From positions 1-43,599 of the forward strand of contig JADCLI010000047.1 of NCBI GenBank assembly GCA_016803235.1: a stretch of DNA of 43,599 bases, read 5' to 3'. Numbering within the stretch: the stretch's first letter is position 1; each line of letters starts with the position of its first letter. The stretch is from Pimelobacter simplex (GTDB taxonomy: Bacteria > Actinomycetota > Actinomycetes > Propionibacteriales > Nocardioidaceae). The position numbers were made by a program, and so were the translations under genes. The notes below the pieces were generated by a model. That model was not told the origin of the DNA. It worked only from the letters and a program-made list of their open reading frames with translations, and did not search any database. Positions 23,070 to 31,157 of the stretch are shown here, in pieces.

Positions 23070-24689
23070 ATGAATCGGAAGATGCTTCAACTGCGATCAG
23101 GGCCTGCCCTGGTCGCCCTGGTGACGACGTTCACCGTGCTGCTCACCGGGTGCGGCAGCACCGACAAGAGTGAGACGCCCGCGAAGGGCAAGTTCGAGTA
23201 CGTCGACGGAATGGTCGGATCCCACGACGACGCGGGCGAGAAGCCGGCGGATGGAGGGACACTGACGTACTCCGGTCTGACCGAACCCACCAGCCTGGAC
23301 CCCGCGATGACGATCGCGTCCGCCTCGACCGGTGGTGTCGAAATGGCGGCGATCTACGACACCCTGATGCGCTATGACAGCGAGCAGAAGGTGTTCGTTC
23401 CTCAGCTTGCGAAGTCCTTGGAGGCCAACGAGGACCAGACCGAGTGGACGCTCACGCTGCGCGAAGGGGTGAAGTTCTCTGACGGCACCCCGCTCGACGC
23501 GGCTGCTGTCGTGAAGAGCCAGCAGCGGTACGCCCAGAACCGGTCGCCGGAGGCAGCGCTCTGGAACGGCAACGTCCAGGACGCCAACCCCCGAGACGAC
23601 CTCACCGTGGTCTACACGATGAAGGCGCCGTTCGCCTGGTTCGACTCGCTGCTGAGCAGCGGCCCGGGAATGATCGTCGCGGCAGCGTCCGGTCCCGTGG
23701 GTCCGGGCTTCAAGCCGGTCGGAGCAGGGCCGTTCACCCTGAAGGAGCAGCGTCCCGGCGAGGAACTCCTGATGGAGTCCGCTGAGTCCTACTGGAACGG
23801 CCGGCCGCACCTCGACGAACTGCGCTTCGTGTACCTCGGAGAGCAGACCACTGCTCAGGACTCGTTCGAGAAGGGCAGCATCCAGGCCGGCTACTTCCGT
23901 GACCCCGACATCGTCGACACGCTGCTCGGCGAGGGTGTTCGCGGCTACTCGAACCTTGTCGCGATCAGCGACACCGCCCTCATCAACGCCTCGGAGGGGC
24001 GGCCCGGTGCCGACCCTCGGGTCCGTCGTGCCCTGCAGCTGGCGATCGATCCCGAGATCGTCCGTAACCGCGTGTACGACGGCCACGGCTACTCGAGTCC
24101 TCGCATCTTCCCCGAGTACTCGCGCTGGTACACGCCCGATGTGAAGGTGCTTGAGCCGGACACCAACGAAGCGAAGAAGCTGCTCGAAGCCGCGAAGGCT
24201 GACGGATACGACGGGAAGATCACCTACCTGGACTCGAACACCTCGGCGTCGCGCGACACCGGTCAGGTCATCAAGGCCGTCCTGGAATCGGTCGGGTTCA
24301 AGGTCGAGATCGAACTCGTCCAGACCATCGCCGACCTCGTTAGTCGGATGGCGGTCGAACGGGACTACGACCTCGCCGGTTGGGGGCTCAACTATCGCGA
24401 GGCAGACCCCTACTCGAAGATGTTCGCCACGCTGCACAGCACGGGCACCCAGACGTACGGCATGGCAACCAGCCCCGAGATGGACGCGGCGCTGGAGAAG
24501 TTGCAGGGCGCTCCGGATGACGCCACTGCGCGAGAGGCACTCGGCGAGATCCAGCAGGCGTACAACGACACCGTGCCGTTCCTGACCTGGATGCCTTTCG
24601 CTGAGGTGTCGTTCTGGGCCGACAACGTGCACGGCATCAAGGGAGCGTCGAACTCGATGATCCTGTTCGATCAGGCTTGGGTGGGATGA
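23070..24689 (+). CDS. Family 5 ABC substrate-binding lipoprotein
   Basis: A 539-residue extracellular binding protein. The signal peptide ends in a lipobox, LLTGC, with Cys28 as lipid attachment site. The SBP_bac_5 features follow: TLTYSGLTEPTSLDPAMT, YDTLMRYDSEQKVFVPQLAKSLE, WTLTLREGVKFSDGTPLDAAAVV, and AGPFTLKEQRPGEELLMES. Later come RVRRALQLAIDPEIVRNRV and YDLAGWGLNYREADPYSKM. This family delivers peptides, nickel, opines, sugars or, in catabolic clusters, small carboxylates to Dpp/Opp-type importers. ATG at 23070 has a GAGAGG ribosome site. It begins a seven-gene operon. The ligand is unknown; the neighbours suggest an organic acid or ester rather than a peptide, which is inference. Confidence 0.93.
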   Translation: MNRKMLQLRSGPALVALVTTFTVLLTGCGSTDKSETPAKGKFEYVDGMVGSHDDAGEKPADGGTLTYSGLTEPTSLDPAMTIASASTGGVEMAAIYDTLMRYDSEQKVFVPQLAKSLEANEDQTEWTLTLREGVKFSDGTPLDAAAVVKSQQRYAQNRSPEAALWNGNVQDANPRDDLTVVYTMKAPFAWFDSLLSSGPGMIVAAASGPVGPGFKPVGAGPFTLKEQRPGEELLMESAESYWNGRPHLDELRFVYLGEQTTAQDSFEKGSIQAGYFRDPDIVDTLLGEGVRGYSNLVAISDTALINASEGRPGADPRVRRALQLAIDPEIVRNRVYDGHGYSSPRIFPEYSRWYTPDVKVLEPDTNEAKKLLEAAKADGYDGKITYLDSNTSASRDTGQVIKAVLESVGFKVEIELVQTIADLVSRMAVERDYDLAGWGLNYREADPYSKMFATLHSTGTQTYGMATSPEMDAALEKLQGAPDDATAREALGEIQQAYNDTVPFLTWMPFAEVSFWADNVHGIKGASNSMILFDQAWVG

Positions 24690-25735
24690 CCAACCAGTCT
24701 GTGAAGGACGACGCCGGAGCGTTGGGCTCCGCGTCGGCGGCGCCGAGCCTTCGGGCTCGGCGCCGGGCCGGCGCGTGGCGGCGCACCCGCCGGCTCTTCG
24801 TCCGTGTCGCCGAGCTGATGGCCGTTCTGTTCCTGGTCAGCCTGGGCACGTTCGCCCTCCTGTCGCTGATCGATACCGATCCAGCTGTGACGATCCTGGG
24901 CGAGGGCCACACCCAGGCCGACTACGAGGCGGTCCGCGAGGACCTCGGACTGAACGATCCGTTGCTGGAGCGCTATGCGGATTGGCTCGGGTCAGCCGCC
25001 CACGGCGACTTGGGTGCATCGATCGTGCCGCCCTACCACGATGTTCTCGATCGGATCATGGCGGCGCTGCCGGTCAGCGTCGAACTTGCCCTGCTTGGCG
25101 TCGGGATGGCGTTGCTGTTCAGCATTCCGTTGGCGATGTGGTCTGCCTACCACGCCGGCGGACGAATCGACCGGTGGATCAGCGCCGGCACCTTCTCGGT
25201 GCTGTCTGTTCCGAGCTTTCTCGCCGGCTTGCTCCTGATCTGGCTCCTGTCGAACGGGCTCGGTTGGTTCCCACGAGCAGAGTGGTCACGGCTCGACGAG
25301 GGCTTGGGCGCGAATCTCTACCACGCGTTTCTTCCCGCCCTGACGATTGCGTTGGCCGAAACGGCGCTGTTGACGCGGGTCCTGCGTAGCGACCTCATCA
25401 CGACCCTTCAAGAGGACTACATCCTTGCCGCGCGTGCGAAGGGTATGGGCACCGTGCACATCATGTTCAGCGATGCCCTCCGGCCCTCGTCGTTCTCCGC
25501 TGTGACGATCCTGGGAATCAGTTTGGGTCGTTTGATCGGCAGCACAGTCATCGTCGAGTACCTGTTCGCATTGCCGGGGATGGGCACGCTCGTCGTCGGT
25601 GCCGCCCGGACCGGTGACTACGTCACCGTCCAGGGAGCGGTACTCGTGATCGCGCTCATCTACGTCGCGACGAACGCCCTCATTGATCTCAGCTACGGCT
25701 ACCTGGACCCCCGAGTGAGAAGGTCTCATGCCTGA
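24686..25735 (+). CDS. ABC transporter permease, DppB-like
   Basis: A 349-residue membrane protein with about six helices. It starts at an ATG overlapping the lipoprotein stop (ATGA). An extended polar N-terminus is followed by helix 1 (LMAVLFLVSLGTFALLSLI), then the periplasmic DYEAVREDLGLNDPLLERYADWLGSAAHGDLGAS segment typical of DppB/OppB. The cytoplasmic EAA loop reads EDYILAARAKGMGTVHIMFSDALRPS, which docks with the ATPases. The C-terminal part (VIVEYLFALPGMGTLVVGAARTGDYVTVQGAVLV) is standard. It forms the channel with the next gene product. Confidence 0.93.
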   Translation: MTNQSVKDDAGALGSASAAPSLRARRRAGAWRRTRRLFVRVAELMAVLFLVSLGTFALLSLIDTDPAVTILGEGHTQADYEAVREDLGLNDPLLERYADWLGSAAHGDLGASIVPPYHDVLDRIMAALPVSVELALLGVGMALLFSIPLAMWSAYHAGGRIDRWISAGTFSVLSVPSFLAGLLLIWLLSNGLGWFPRAEWSRLDEGLGANLYHAFLPALTIALAETALLTRVLRSDLITTLQEDYILAARAKGMGTVHIMFSDALRPSSFSAVTILGISLGRLIGSTVIVEYLFALPGMGTLVVGAARTGDYVTVQGAVLVIALIYVATNALIDLSYGYLDPRVRRSHA

Positions 25736-26816
25736 GTCCGCAATCAACGAGTCACCCTCGGCGGCGACTCGCACCTCATCTGAGCCGACTCCGGTTCCAC
25801 CTACCCAGGAAATGCCTCTGCTGACGCGGCTCCTCGGACCGATGCTTCTGTGCGCCGGGTTGGTGATTCTCGCTGTTGCTATCGGCGGGATTCGCAACGG
25901 CGGTTGGCTCCAAGTCCTCGTCGTTGTGATCGGTGCGGCACTGCTGTTCAACGGTATTGGCAAGGTCGCTCGGCGGCGTTTCGGACCGCACGTCGACGTG
26001 ACTGCCTGGCTGTGTGCGGTCTGGCTGATCGTCCTGATCAGCGCTGCGGTGTTCGCGCCGCTGCTGCCAATCGGCGAGCATCAGGATCTTGCAGCGACAC
26101 TGTCGGAGCCGACGATGGCTCGGCCGGACCTGCTGTCGGCGCATCCGCTCGGAACGAACAACTTCGGGCTCGACCTGCTCACTAGGGTTCTGTACGGCGC
26201 TCGCGTGTCGCTCATCGTCTCCATCGGCGCCGTGCTCATGGGCATGGTGTTCGGAGGCTTGGTCGGCATCGTGGCGGGCTTCCGACGCGGTCCCGTCGAC
26301 TGGGTAGCGAGTGTCCTGACCAACTCCTTCTTGGCAGTTCCGCCGCTCATCTTGCTGATTGCCTTGGCGACAGTCCTTGAACCGACCCTCCAGAACATCG
26401 CGTTCGCACTGTCGCTTCTCGCCACGCCGAGCATGATCCGCATCGCGCGAGCAAGCACGATGGCGTTGGCTGAACGCGAGTTCGTCATGGCAGGCCGCGC
26501 GATGGGGGCCTCGAACCTTCGAGTCATGGTTCGCGAGCTGCTTCCCAACGTTGCCTTGCCGCTGGCTTCGTACGGCATGGTGATGATCTCGGTGCTGATC
26601 GTGGCCGAGGCATCGTTGAGCTTCTTGGGCCTCGGGGTCGAAGCGCCGGCACCCTCGTGGGGCAACATGATCGCCGAGGGGCAAGGACGGGTTTTCGAAC
26701 AGAACCCGCACATTGTCCTGGTACCAGGCGTGGTGCTGTTCTTCACGGTCTTCGCATTCAACGCGCTAGGAGAGCGAGCGCGGTCGCGCTTCGACTCCCG
26801 CGCCGGAAAGCTCTAG
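25728..26816 (+). CDS. ABC transporter permease, DppC-like with extra N-terminal helices
   Basis: A 362-residue partner permease whose start overlaps the previous gene by 8 bases. Two additional hydrophobic helices (LLCAGLVILAVAIGGI and LQVLVVVIGAALLFNGI) precede the usual DppC start (WLCAVWLIVLISAAVFAPLLP). Then come HPLGTNNFGLDLLTRVLYGARVSL and the EAA loop EREFVMAGRAMGASNLRVMVRELLPN. The ending (LGLGVEAPAPSWGNMIAEGQ) is canonical. The two extra helices are longer than the typical DppC N-terminus; their role is not known. Confidence 0.92.
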   Translation: MPESAINESPSAATRTSSEPTPVPPTQEMPLLTRLLGPMLLCAGLVILAVAIGGIRNGGWLQVLVVVIGAALLFNGIGKVARRRFGPHVDVTAWLCAVWLIVLISAAVFAPLLPIGEHQDLAATLSEPTMARPDLLSAHPLGTNNFGLDLLTRVLYGARVSLIVSIGAVLMGMVFGGLVGIVAGFRRGPVDWVASVLTNSFLAVPPLILLIALATVLEPTLQNIAFALSLLATPSMIRIARASTMALAEREFVMAGRAMGASNLRVMVRELLPNVALPLASYGMVMISVLIVAEASLSFLGLGVEAPAPSWGNMIAEGQGRVFEQNPHIVLVPGVVLFFTVFAFNALGERARSRFDSRAGKL

Positions 26817-26825
26817 GGGGCCACC

Positions 26826-27923
26826 TTGTCTGTCTCCTTCGGTGATGGCACCAACGCAGGAGTTGGAGCGGATTCACACAGTTCTGAGACTGCCGTCGGT
26901 GTGGGTCGAGAGGTGGGGCGCCCGTTGCTGGTCGTGGAGAACCTGTCGGCGGTGATCACGACAGGACGTGGACCGTTGACCGCGGTCGACGGGGTCTCTC
27001 TGTCATTGGATCGCGGCGAGGTCCTCGGCATCGTCGGCGAATCGGGCAGTGGGAAGTCCGTCCTGGCTCGCACGATCATGGGCTTGCATTGCTCCGATCC
27101 GCGGTTCGCGCTGTCCGGCACGGTCAAACTCGACGGTCGTGATGTCCTCGGTCTGGAGCCCTCGCAACTGCGTGCGATGTGGGGCCCGGAGGTCGGCATG
27201 GTCTTCCAGGACCCCATGACTGCGCTCAACCCGGTCAAACGGGTCGGCACCCACCTTGTCGAGGCGGTGCGCAAGCATCAGCAGGTCACACGGCGTGACG
27301 CAGTTGGTCAGGCTCTCGATCTTCTGGACATGGTTGGAATCCCCGATCCACGGCGCCGGATCAATCAGTTCCCGCACCAGCTCTCAGGTGGCATGCGTCA
27401 GCGAGTTGTCATCGCGATGGCCTTGGCCAACCGCCCCAAGCTCCTGATCGCCGACGAGCCCACGACTGCTCTCGACGTCACCGTTCAGCGCCAGATTCTC
27501 GACTTGCTCGATCGTCTGCGTGGGGAACTCGGAATGGCAGTCATCATGATCAGCCACGACCTCGGCGTTGTCGCTGGCCGCACCGATCGTGTGGCGGTCA
27601 TGTACGGCGGCGAGATTGTGGAGACCGCCGACGCTCGGTCGCTGTTCGACGCTCCGCGACACCCCTATGCGTCCGCGCTCCTGGCGGCAATCCCGTCGCT
27701 GAAGGGTGCTCCTCATCAGAGGCTTGCGGCGATCGATGGCACGCCACCGGACCTCGTCATGCCGCCCAGCGGGTGTCGGTTCGCCGCGCGGTGCGATGCA
27801 GTTCATGACGACTGTCGCGTGCAGCCGCCGCAGCTCATCTTCGACGGGACTCACGGCACCGCGTGTCACTACCCCGTCAACCCGCTTATCTCTACTGCTT
27901 CGAATACGTCAGGAGACACCTGA
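26826..27923 (+). CDS. ABC transporter ATP-binding protein, DppD-like
   Basis: A 365-residue ATPase. Motifs: Walker A GESGSGKS (71-78), Q-loop VGMVFQDPMTALNP, signature HQLSGGMRQRV, Walker B LLIADEPTTALD and the switch His in MISHDLGVV. The C-terminal oligopeptide-type extension carries GCRFAARCDAVHDDC, whose cysteines in relatives can hold an Fe-S or metal site. The TTG at 26826 follows a G-rich ribosome site that overlaps the permease stop; no better start lies before the conserved region. It pairs with the next ATPase to drive import. Confidence 0.93.
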   Translation: MSVSFGDGTNAGVGADSHSSETAVGVGREVGRPLLVVENLSAVITTGRGPLTAVDGVSLSLDRGEVLGIVGESGSGKSVLARTIMGLHCSDPRFALSGTVKLDGRDVLGLEPSQLRAMWGPEVGMVFQDPMTALNPVKRVGTHLVEAVRKHQQVTRRDAVGQALDLLDMVGIPDPRRRINQFPHQLSGGMRQRVVIAMALANRPKLLIADEPTTALDVTVQRQILDLLDRLRGELGMAVIMISHDLGVVAGRTDRVAVMYGGEIVETADARSLFDAPRHPYASALLAAIPSLKGAPHQRLAAIDGTPPDLVMPPSGCRFAARCDAVHDDCRVQPPQLIFDGTHGTACHYPVNPLISTASNTSGDT

Positions 27924-29044
27924 TGGCATCAGCCAACACGGTTCAGGTCAGGCACCAGGCGGACGCGCCTTCCGGCGGGGCCAGCGGCGCTTCGGCCAAG
28001 TCTGGTGCGCCGGTACTCAGTGTCAGTGATCTCGTCGTCGAGTTCCCGCTCGCGGATGGCCAGGTCGTGCACGCGGTCTCTGGGGTCAGCCTGGATCTCG
28101 CGGATGGTGAGACCGTCGGAATCCTCGGTGAATCCGGATCAGGCAAGTCGAGCGCTGCTCGCGCTCTCATGCAGTTGCCTCCACCCACCGCCGGCTCCGT
28201 GAAGCTTCAAGGGAAGGAACTCACCGGGCGCCGCGGAGCGGCCTTGCGGACGGACCGGGCGCGGATGCAGATGATCTTCCAGGATCCGATCTCATCATTG
28301 AATCCCCGCCGGAGAGTCAAGGATCTGGTTGCTCAGGGACCCCGGACGTGGGGCCGCAAGGTGAGCGACGACGACATCCGTGAGGTCCTCGAAGCGGTCG
28401 GGCTGAGGCCTGAGGTGGTCTGGGACCGTCGGCCACACGAACTGTCGGGCGGACAGTGTCAGCGGGTGTCGATCGCCCGGGCCTTGATGCTGGACCCTCA
28501 GGTCCTCATCTGTGACGAGCCGGTCTCGGCGTTGGACGTGTCGGTTCAGGCGCAGATCCTCAACCTGCTGGAAGACGCCAAGAAGCGATACAACCTGAGC
28601 GTGCTCTTCATCGCTCACGACGTTGCCGTGGTGAAGAACATCAGCGACCGGGTGATGGTGATGTACCTCGGCAAGGTGTGCGAGGTGGTGCCGTCAAGCA
28701 AGTTGGTGGAGGAAGCGCGGCATCCGTACACGCAGTTGCTCCTTGCTTCTGTGCCGGAGATGCACAGCTCGTCTTCGGGCGCCGGGTCTGGGGTTGGGGG
28801 TTCGGGTCCGGGTGCGAGTGGCGTCAGTGACGGGCAAGGCTCCGCTACCAGTGTGGGGAGTGTGGAGCTGCCGTCGCCGATCAATCCGCCGTCTGGTTGT
28901 CGGTTTCGTACGCGGTGCCCCTTGGCGACGGACTTGTGCGCCGCGGAAGCGCCGATGTTGCGGGACCTTGGCGACGGCCACCTTCTTGCCTGCCACCACG
29001 CGGACTCTCGCCATGCGGGTTCCGCTGGCCGCGGGGAAGGGTGA
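27923..29044 (+). CDS. ABC transporter ATP-binding protein, DppF-like
   Basis: A 373-residue ATPase that starts in the stop codon of its partner (TGATG), with AGGAGA upstream. Walker A GESGSGKS is at 69-76; the Q-loop reads QMIFQDPISSLNPRR, the signature ELSGGQCQRVSIARAL, Walker B VLICDEPVSALD and the switch FIAHDVAVV. Near the C-terminus a low-complexity Gly/Ser linker of ~35 residues (about 280-315) is inserted before the usual GCRFRTRCPLATDLC cysteine motif; homologues normally have a short loop there. The linker is probably flexible and neutral. It completes the five-part importer. Confidence 0.93.
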   Translation: MASANTVQVRHQADAPSGGASGASAKSGAPVLSVSDLVVEFPLADGQVVHAVSGVSLDLADGETVGILGESGSGKSSAARALMQLPPPTAGSVKLQGKELTGRRGAALRTDRARMQMIFQDPISSLNPRRRVKDLVAQGPRTWGRKVSDDDIREVLEAVGLRPEVVWDRRPHELSGGQCQRVSIARALMLDPQVLICDEPVSALDVSVQAQILNLLEDAKKRYNLSVLFIAHDVAVVKNISDRVMVMYLGKVCEVVPSSKLVEEARHPYTQLLLASVPEMHSSSSGAGSGVGGSGPGASGVSDGQGSATSVGSVELPSPINPPSGCRFRTRCPLATDLCAAEAPMLRDLGDGHLLACHHADSRHAGSAGRGEG

Positions 29045-29090
29045 TTGCCATGCGTGAATCGTTCGATCGTTGCCACTGCAGGGAGGGCGT

Positions 29091-29903
29091 ATGAGCACGG
29101 CTGTGCGCATGGAGGTCGACGAGTGCGGCGTAGCGGTGGTCACGCTCGACGGGCCGGCCACCCTGAACGCGTTCTCCGCCGGGACCGCGCGAGAGTTGGG
29201 CGCGGCGTTCACTTCTTGCGACCAAGATGACCAAGTCAGGGTGGTGGTTCTGACCGGTGCCGGGCGTGCTTTCTGCTCAGGCGCCGATATGTCGGCAGGA
29301 GCGAACCCGTTCGCTGCTCCGAACGAGGACTTCTCGGCATCACCGATCACGCCACCAGCGTGGGACGTCCGCAAACTGGTGATTGCTGCGATCAACGGGC
29401 CTGCTATCGGGATCGGCCTGACCGTTGCCCTTCAGTGTGATCTGAGGATCGTTGCCGAGAACGCGAAGCTGGCGATCCCCCAAGTTCGCAGAGGAATGCT
29501 GGGTGACGCGCAGAGTCACTACACGTTGCAGCGCATCGCCGGTCGGGCAGTTGCCGCGGATCTGTTGCTGACCGGTCGAATGATCGACGGGCGTGAAGCG
29601 GAACGTCTTGGCATCGTGAACCGCGCTGTGCTTCAAGACGAGACTCTCCCCCACGCCCTGGCAATCGCTCGGGAGGTCGCCGGGAATGCCAGCCCCGCCT
29701 CAGTTGCGTTGAGCAAGTCGATCCTGTGGTCCGACCTCGACTTGGCGCAGACCGGGGCTGCAGAGACGGCTGCACACCACGTCTTGATGAACCACCCCGA
29801 CGCTGCCGAGGGCCCGGCAGCCTGGCAACAGCAGCGCCCGCCGCTTTGGACGTTCCCGGTGAGCGATCTACCGCGACCCAACGGGCACGGAGGGACGGAA
29901 TGA
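29091..29903 (+). CDS. Crotonase-family protein (enoyl-CoA hydratase/isomerase-like)
   Basis: A 270-residue crotonase-fold protein. The CoA/oxyanion parts are present: LDGPATLNAFSAG, GAGRAFCSGADM and INGPAIGIGLTVALQCDLRIVAENAKLAIPQVRRGML. In classical hydratases the two catalytic glutamates lie in GGCELA (E144, rat numbering) and PE (E164). Here the same positions read GIGLTVA and PQ, so both appear replaced. The protein may be an isomerase, a lyase or a hydrolase rather than a hydratase. ATG at 29091 has a GGGAGG ribosome site. It is translationally linked to the SMP-30 gene (ATGA) and follows the importer genes in the same operon. The alignment was made by eye. Confidence 0.88.
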   Translation: MSTAVRMEVDECGVAVVTLDGPATLNAFSAGTARELGAAFTSCDQDDQVRVVVLTGAGRAFCSGADMSAGANPFAAPNEDFSASPITPPAWDVRKLVIAAINGPAIGIGLTVALQCDLRIVAENAKLAIPQVRRGMLGDAQSHYTLQRIAGRAVAADLLLTGRMIDGREAERLGIVNRAVLQDETLPHALAIAREVAGNASPASVALSKSILWSDLDLAQTGAAETAAHHVLMNHPDAAEGPAAWQQQRPPLWTFPVSDLPRPNGHGGTE

Positions 29904-30742
29904 GTGTCGAGGTAGTTGCCGACGGTTTGGGATTCACCGAAGGACCGGTCGCGTTGCCGGACGGACGTGTGGCCCTGACCTCCATCAGCCACGGATGCGT
30001 GTATCTGGTCGCCCCGAGCGGATCGGTGGAACGTATCGAGACGGGTGGGGGGCCGAACGGTCTCGCGCAAGGGCCACGCGGAGAGTTGTACGTCGCCCAG
30101 AACGGTGGAGTGTGGGGCGGATCGGGGCCGGCACCGGCAGGCGTTCAGGTCATCGAGAACGGCAAGGTCGACTACCTTGCAACGGCCGACATGGGGGCGC
30201 CGAATGACCTGGCGTTTGGCCCGGACGGCCGCCTGTGGGTCACCGACACCGTTGCCGAACTAGAGTGGGGAAAGCCCGAGACCGGTCGCCCTGGCAAGGT
30301 ACTCGCCGTCGACATCGTTGACGGATCGGTCGACGTCCTCCTTGCGGAAGGACCGGTCTTTCTCAATGGGCTCGCCTTCACATCGGACGAGGCGGAACTG
30401 CTAGTCACAGCGACGGTGGATCGATGCGTACTGGCATATCGATGGTCGGCGGGCGTACTCGATGGGCCCTGCCGTGTCGTGAAGTTCACGGAGGACGCCA
30501 ATCCCGACGGGATGGCGCGCACTCGTGGCGATCGGTTCTGGGTCGCCTTGCTCCGAGCTGACCGCCTGGACCTCGTCGATCGAGTACGAGGTGTGGTGGG
30601 AACGATCGCGCTTCCGACCGGATGCCTACCGACGAACGTCTGCCTGGACCACGACGGCGCCGGACTGTTCGTGACTGCGGGATTCGCGGGCTCCCTACTC
30701 CGCGTTCCGGGCACTGCAGCGGTCGCGATGCCTGATCTTTAA
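29900..30742 (+). CDS. SMP-30/gluconolactonase-like protein
   Basis: A 280-residue six-bladed beta-propeller of the SMP-30/LRE family, which hydrolyses lactones with a bound divalent metal. The metal-site signatures are visible in order: GFTEGPVALPDG (Glu), GAPNDLAFGPDGRLWVTDT (Asn, Asp), FLNGLAFTSDEAELLV (Asn) and NPDGMARTRGDRFWVAL (Asp). Length is normal. It ends the importer operon and overlaps the crotonase stop by 4 bases. It would open a lactone or cyclic ester, perhaps the imported compound or a ring-cleavage product. The exact reaction cannot be read from sequence. Confidence 0.88.
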   Translation: MSVEVVADGLGFTEGPVALPDGRVALTSISHGCVYLVAPSGSVERIETGGGPNGLAQGPRGELYVAQNGGVWGGSGPAPAGVQVIENGKVDYLATADMGAPNDLAFGPDGRLWVTDTVAELEWGKPETGRPGKVLAVDIVDGSVDVLLAEGPVFLNGLAFTSDEAELLVTATVDRCVLAYRWSAGVLDGPCRVVKFTEDANPDGMARTRGDRFWVALLRADRLDLVDRVRGVVGTIALPTGCLPTNVCLDHDGAGLFVTAGFAGSLLRVPGTAAVAMPDL

Positions 30743-30925
30743 GTGGCTCAAGACTGGGGATATCCGGGAGCGGTTCCAACGGTCGTGGTCATGGTCGCGA
30801 TCAAGCTGGCGCCGACGGAGCGCATGCACTTCTAGGTTGTGCGGGCGCTGCGGCATACGGGTCTGCTGCGCGCATAGGTGTCATCTGATCTGCGTCGATG
30901 TGTCGGCGCTGGAAGGATGTGCTTC

Positions 30926-31027
30926 ATGCCGAAGGCGTTTCCCAAGGAGTTGCGCGAGGACATGATCCGGGTCTACCGGGAGTCCGATGCCTCGATGGCC
31001 CAGGTCGCGAAGGACTTCGGAGCATGA
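30926..31027 (+). pseudogene. IS3-family OrfA start fragment
   Basis: The 33 codons read MPKAFPKELREDMIRVYRES and DASMAQVAKDFGA before a stop. This is the conserved N-terminus of an IS3-family OrfA helix-turn-helix protein, cut inside the HTH (relatives continue FGISES...). No OrfB or right end is visible. The preceding ~180 bases (30743-30925) hold no gene and may contain the left end of the element. Confidence 0.8.
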
Positions 31028-31056
31028 CCCGGTAGCCCGGACATCGGAGAACCGGG

Positions 31057-31154
31057 TCAGGCTCCGATCTCGGCCGAGATGACGACCTGCACCCCCTCCG
31101 AAACCAGCCGGGTCGCGAAGGCTGGCCGGCGCCCTGACCGGCGAAGCCCGTCAA
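31057..31154 (-). pseudogene. Possible N-terminal scrap of a short-chain dehydrogenase
   Basis: Reading leftward, LTGFAGQGAGQ fits a T-G-x3-G-x-G nucleotide-binding turn. After a one-base frame change it continues FATRLVSEGVQVVISAEIG, the helix and second strand of a Rossmann fold. The rest of the gene is absent and IS3 remnant DNA follows. It directly follows the thiolase end. The match is short, so the call is tentative. Confidence 0.35.
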
Positions 31155-31157
31155 TCG

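Noticed and set aside
23097..24632. Long open frame on the minus strand opposite the binding-protein gene
   Set aside because: It is an antisense artefact of GC-rich codon use; the plus strand has a lipobox, family motifs and operon overlaps.
30743..30835. 30-codon GTG frame after the SMP-30 gene
   Set aside because: No ribosome site and no known pattern; it directly follows a stop in the same frame and is probably chance.
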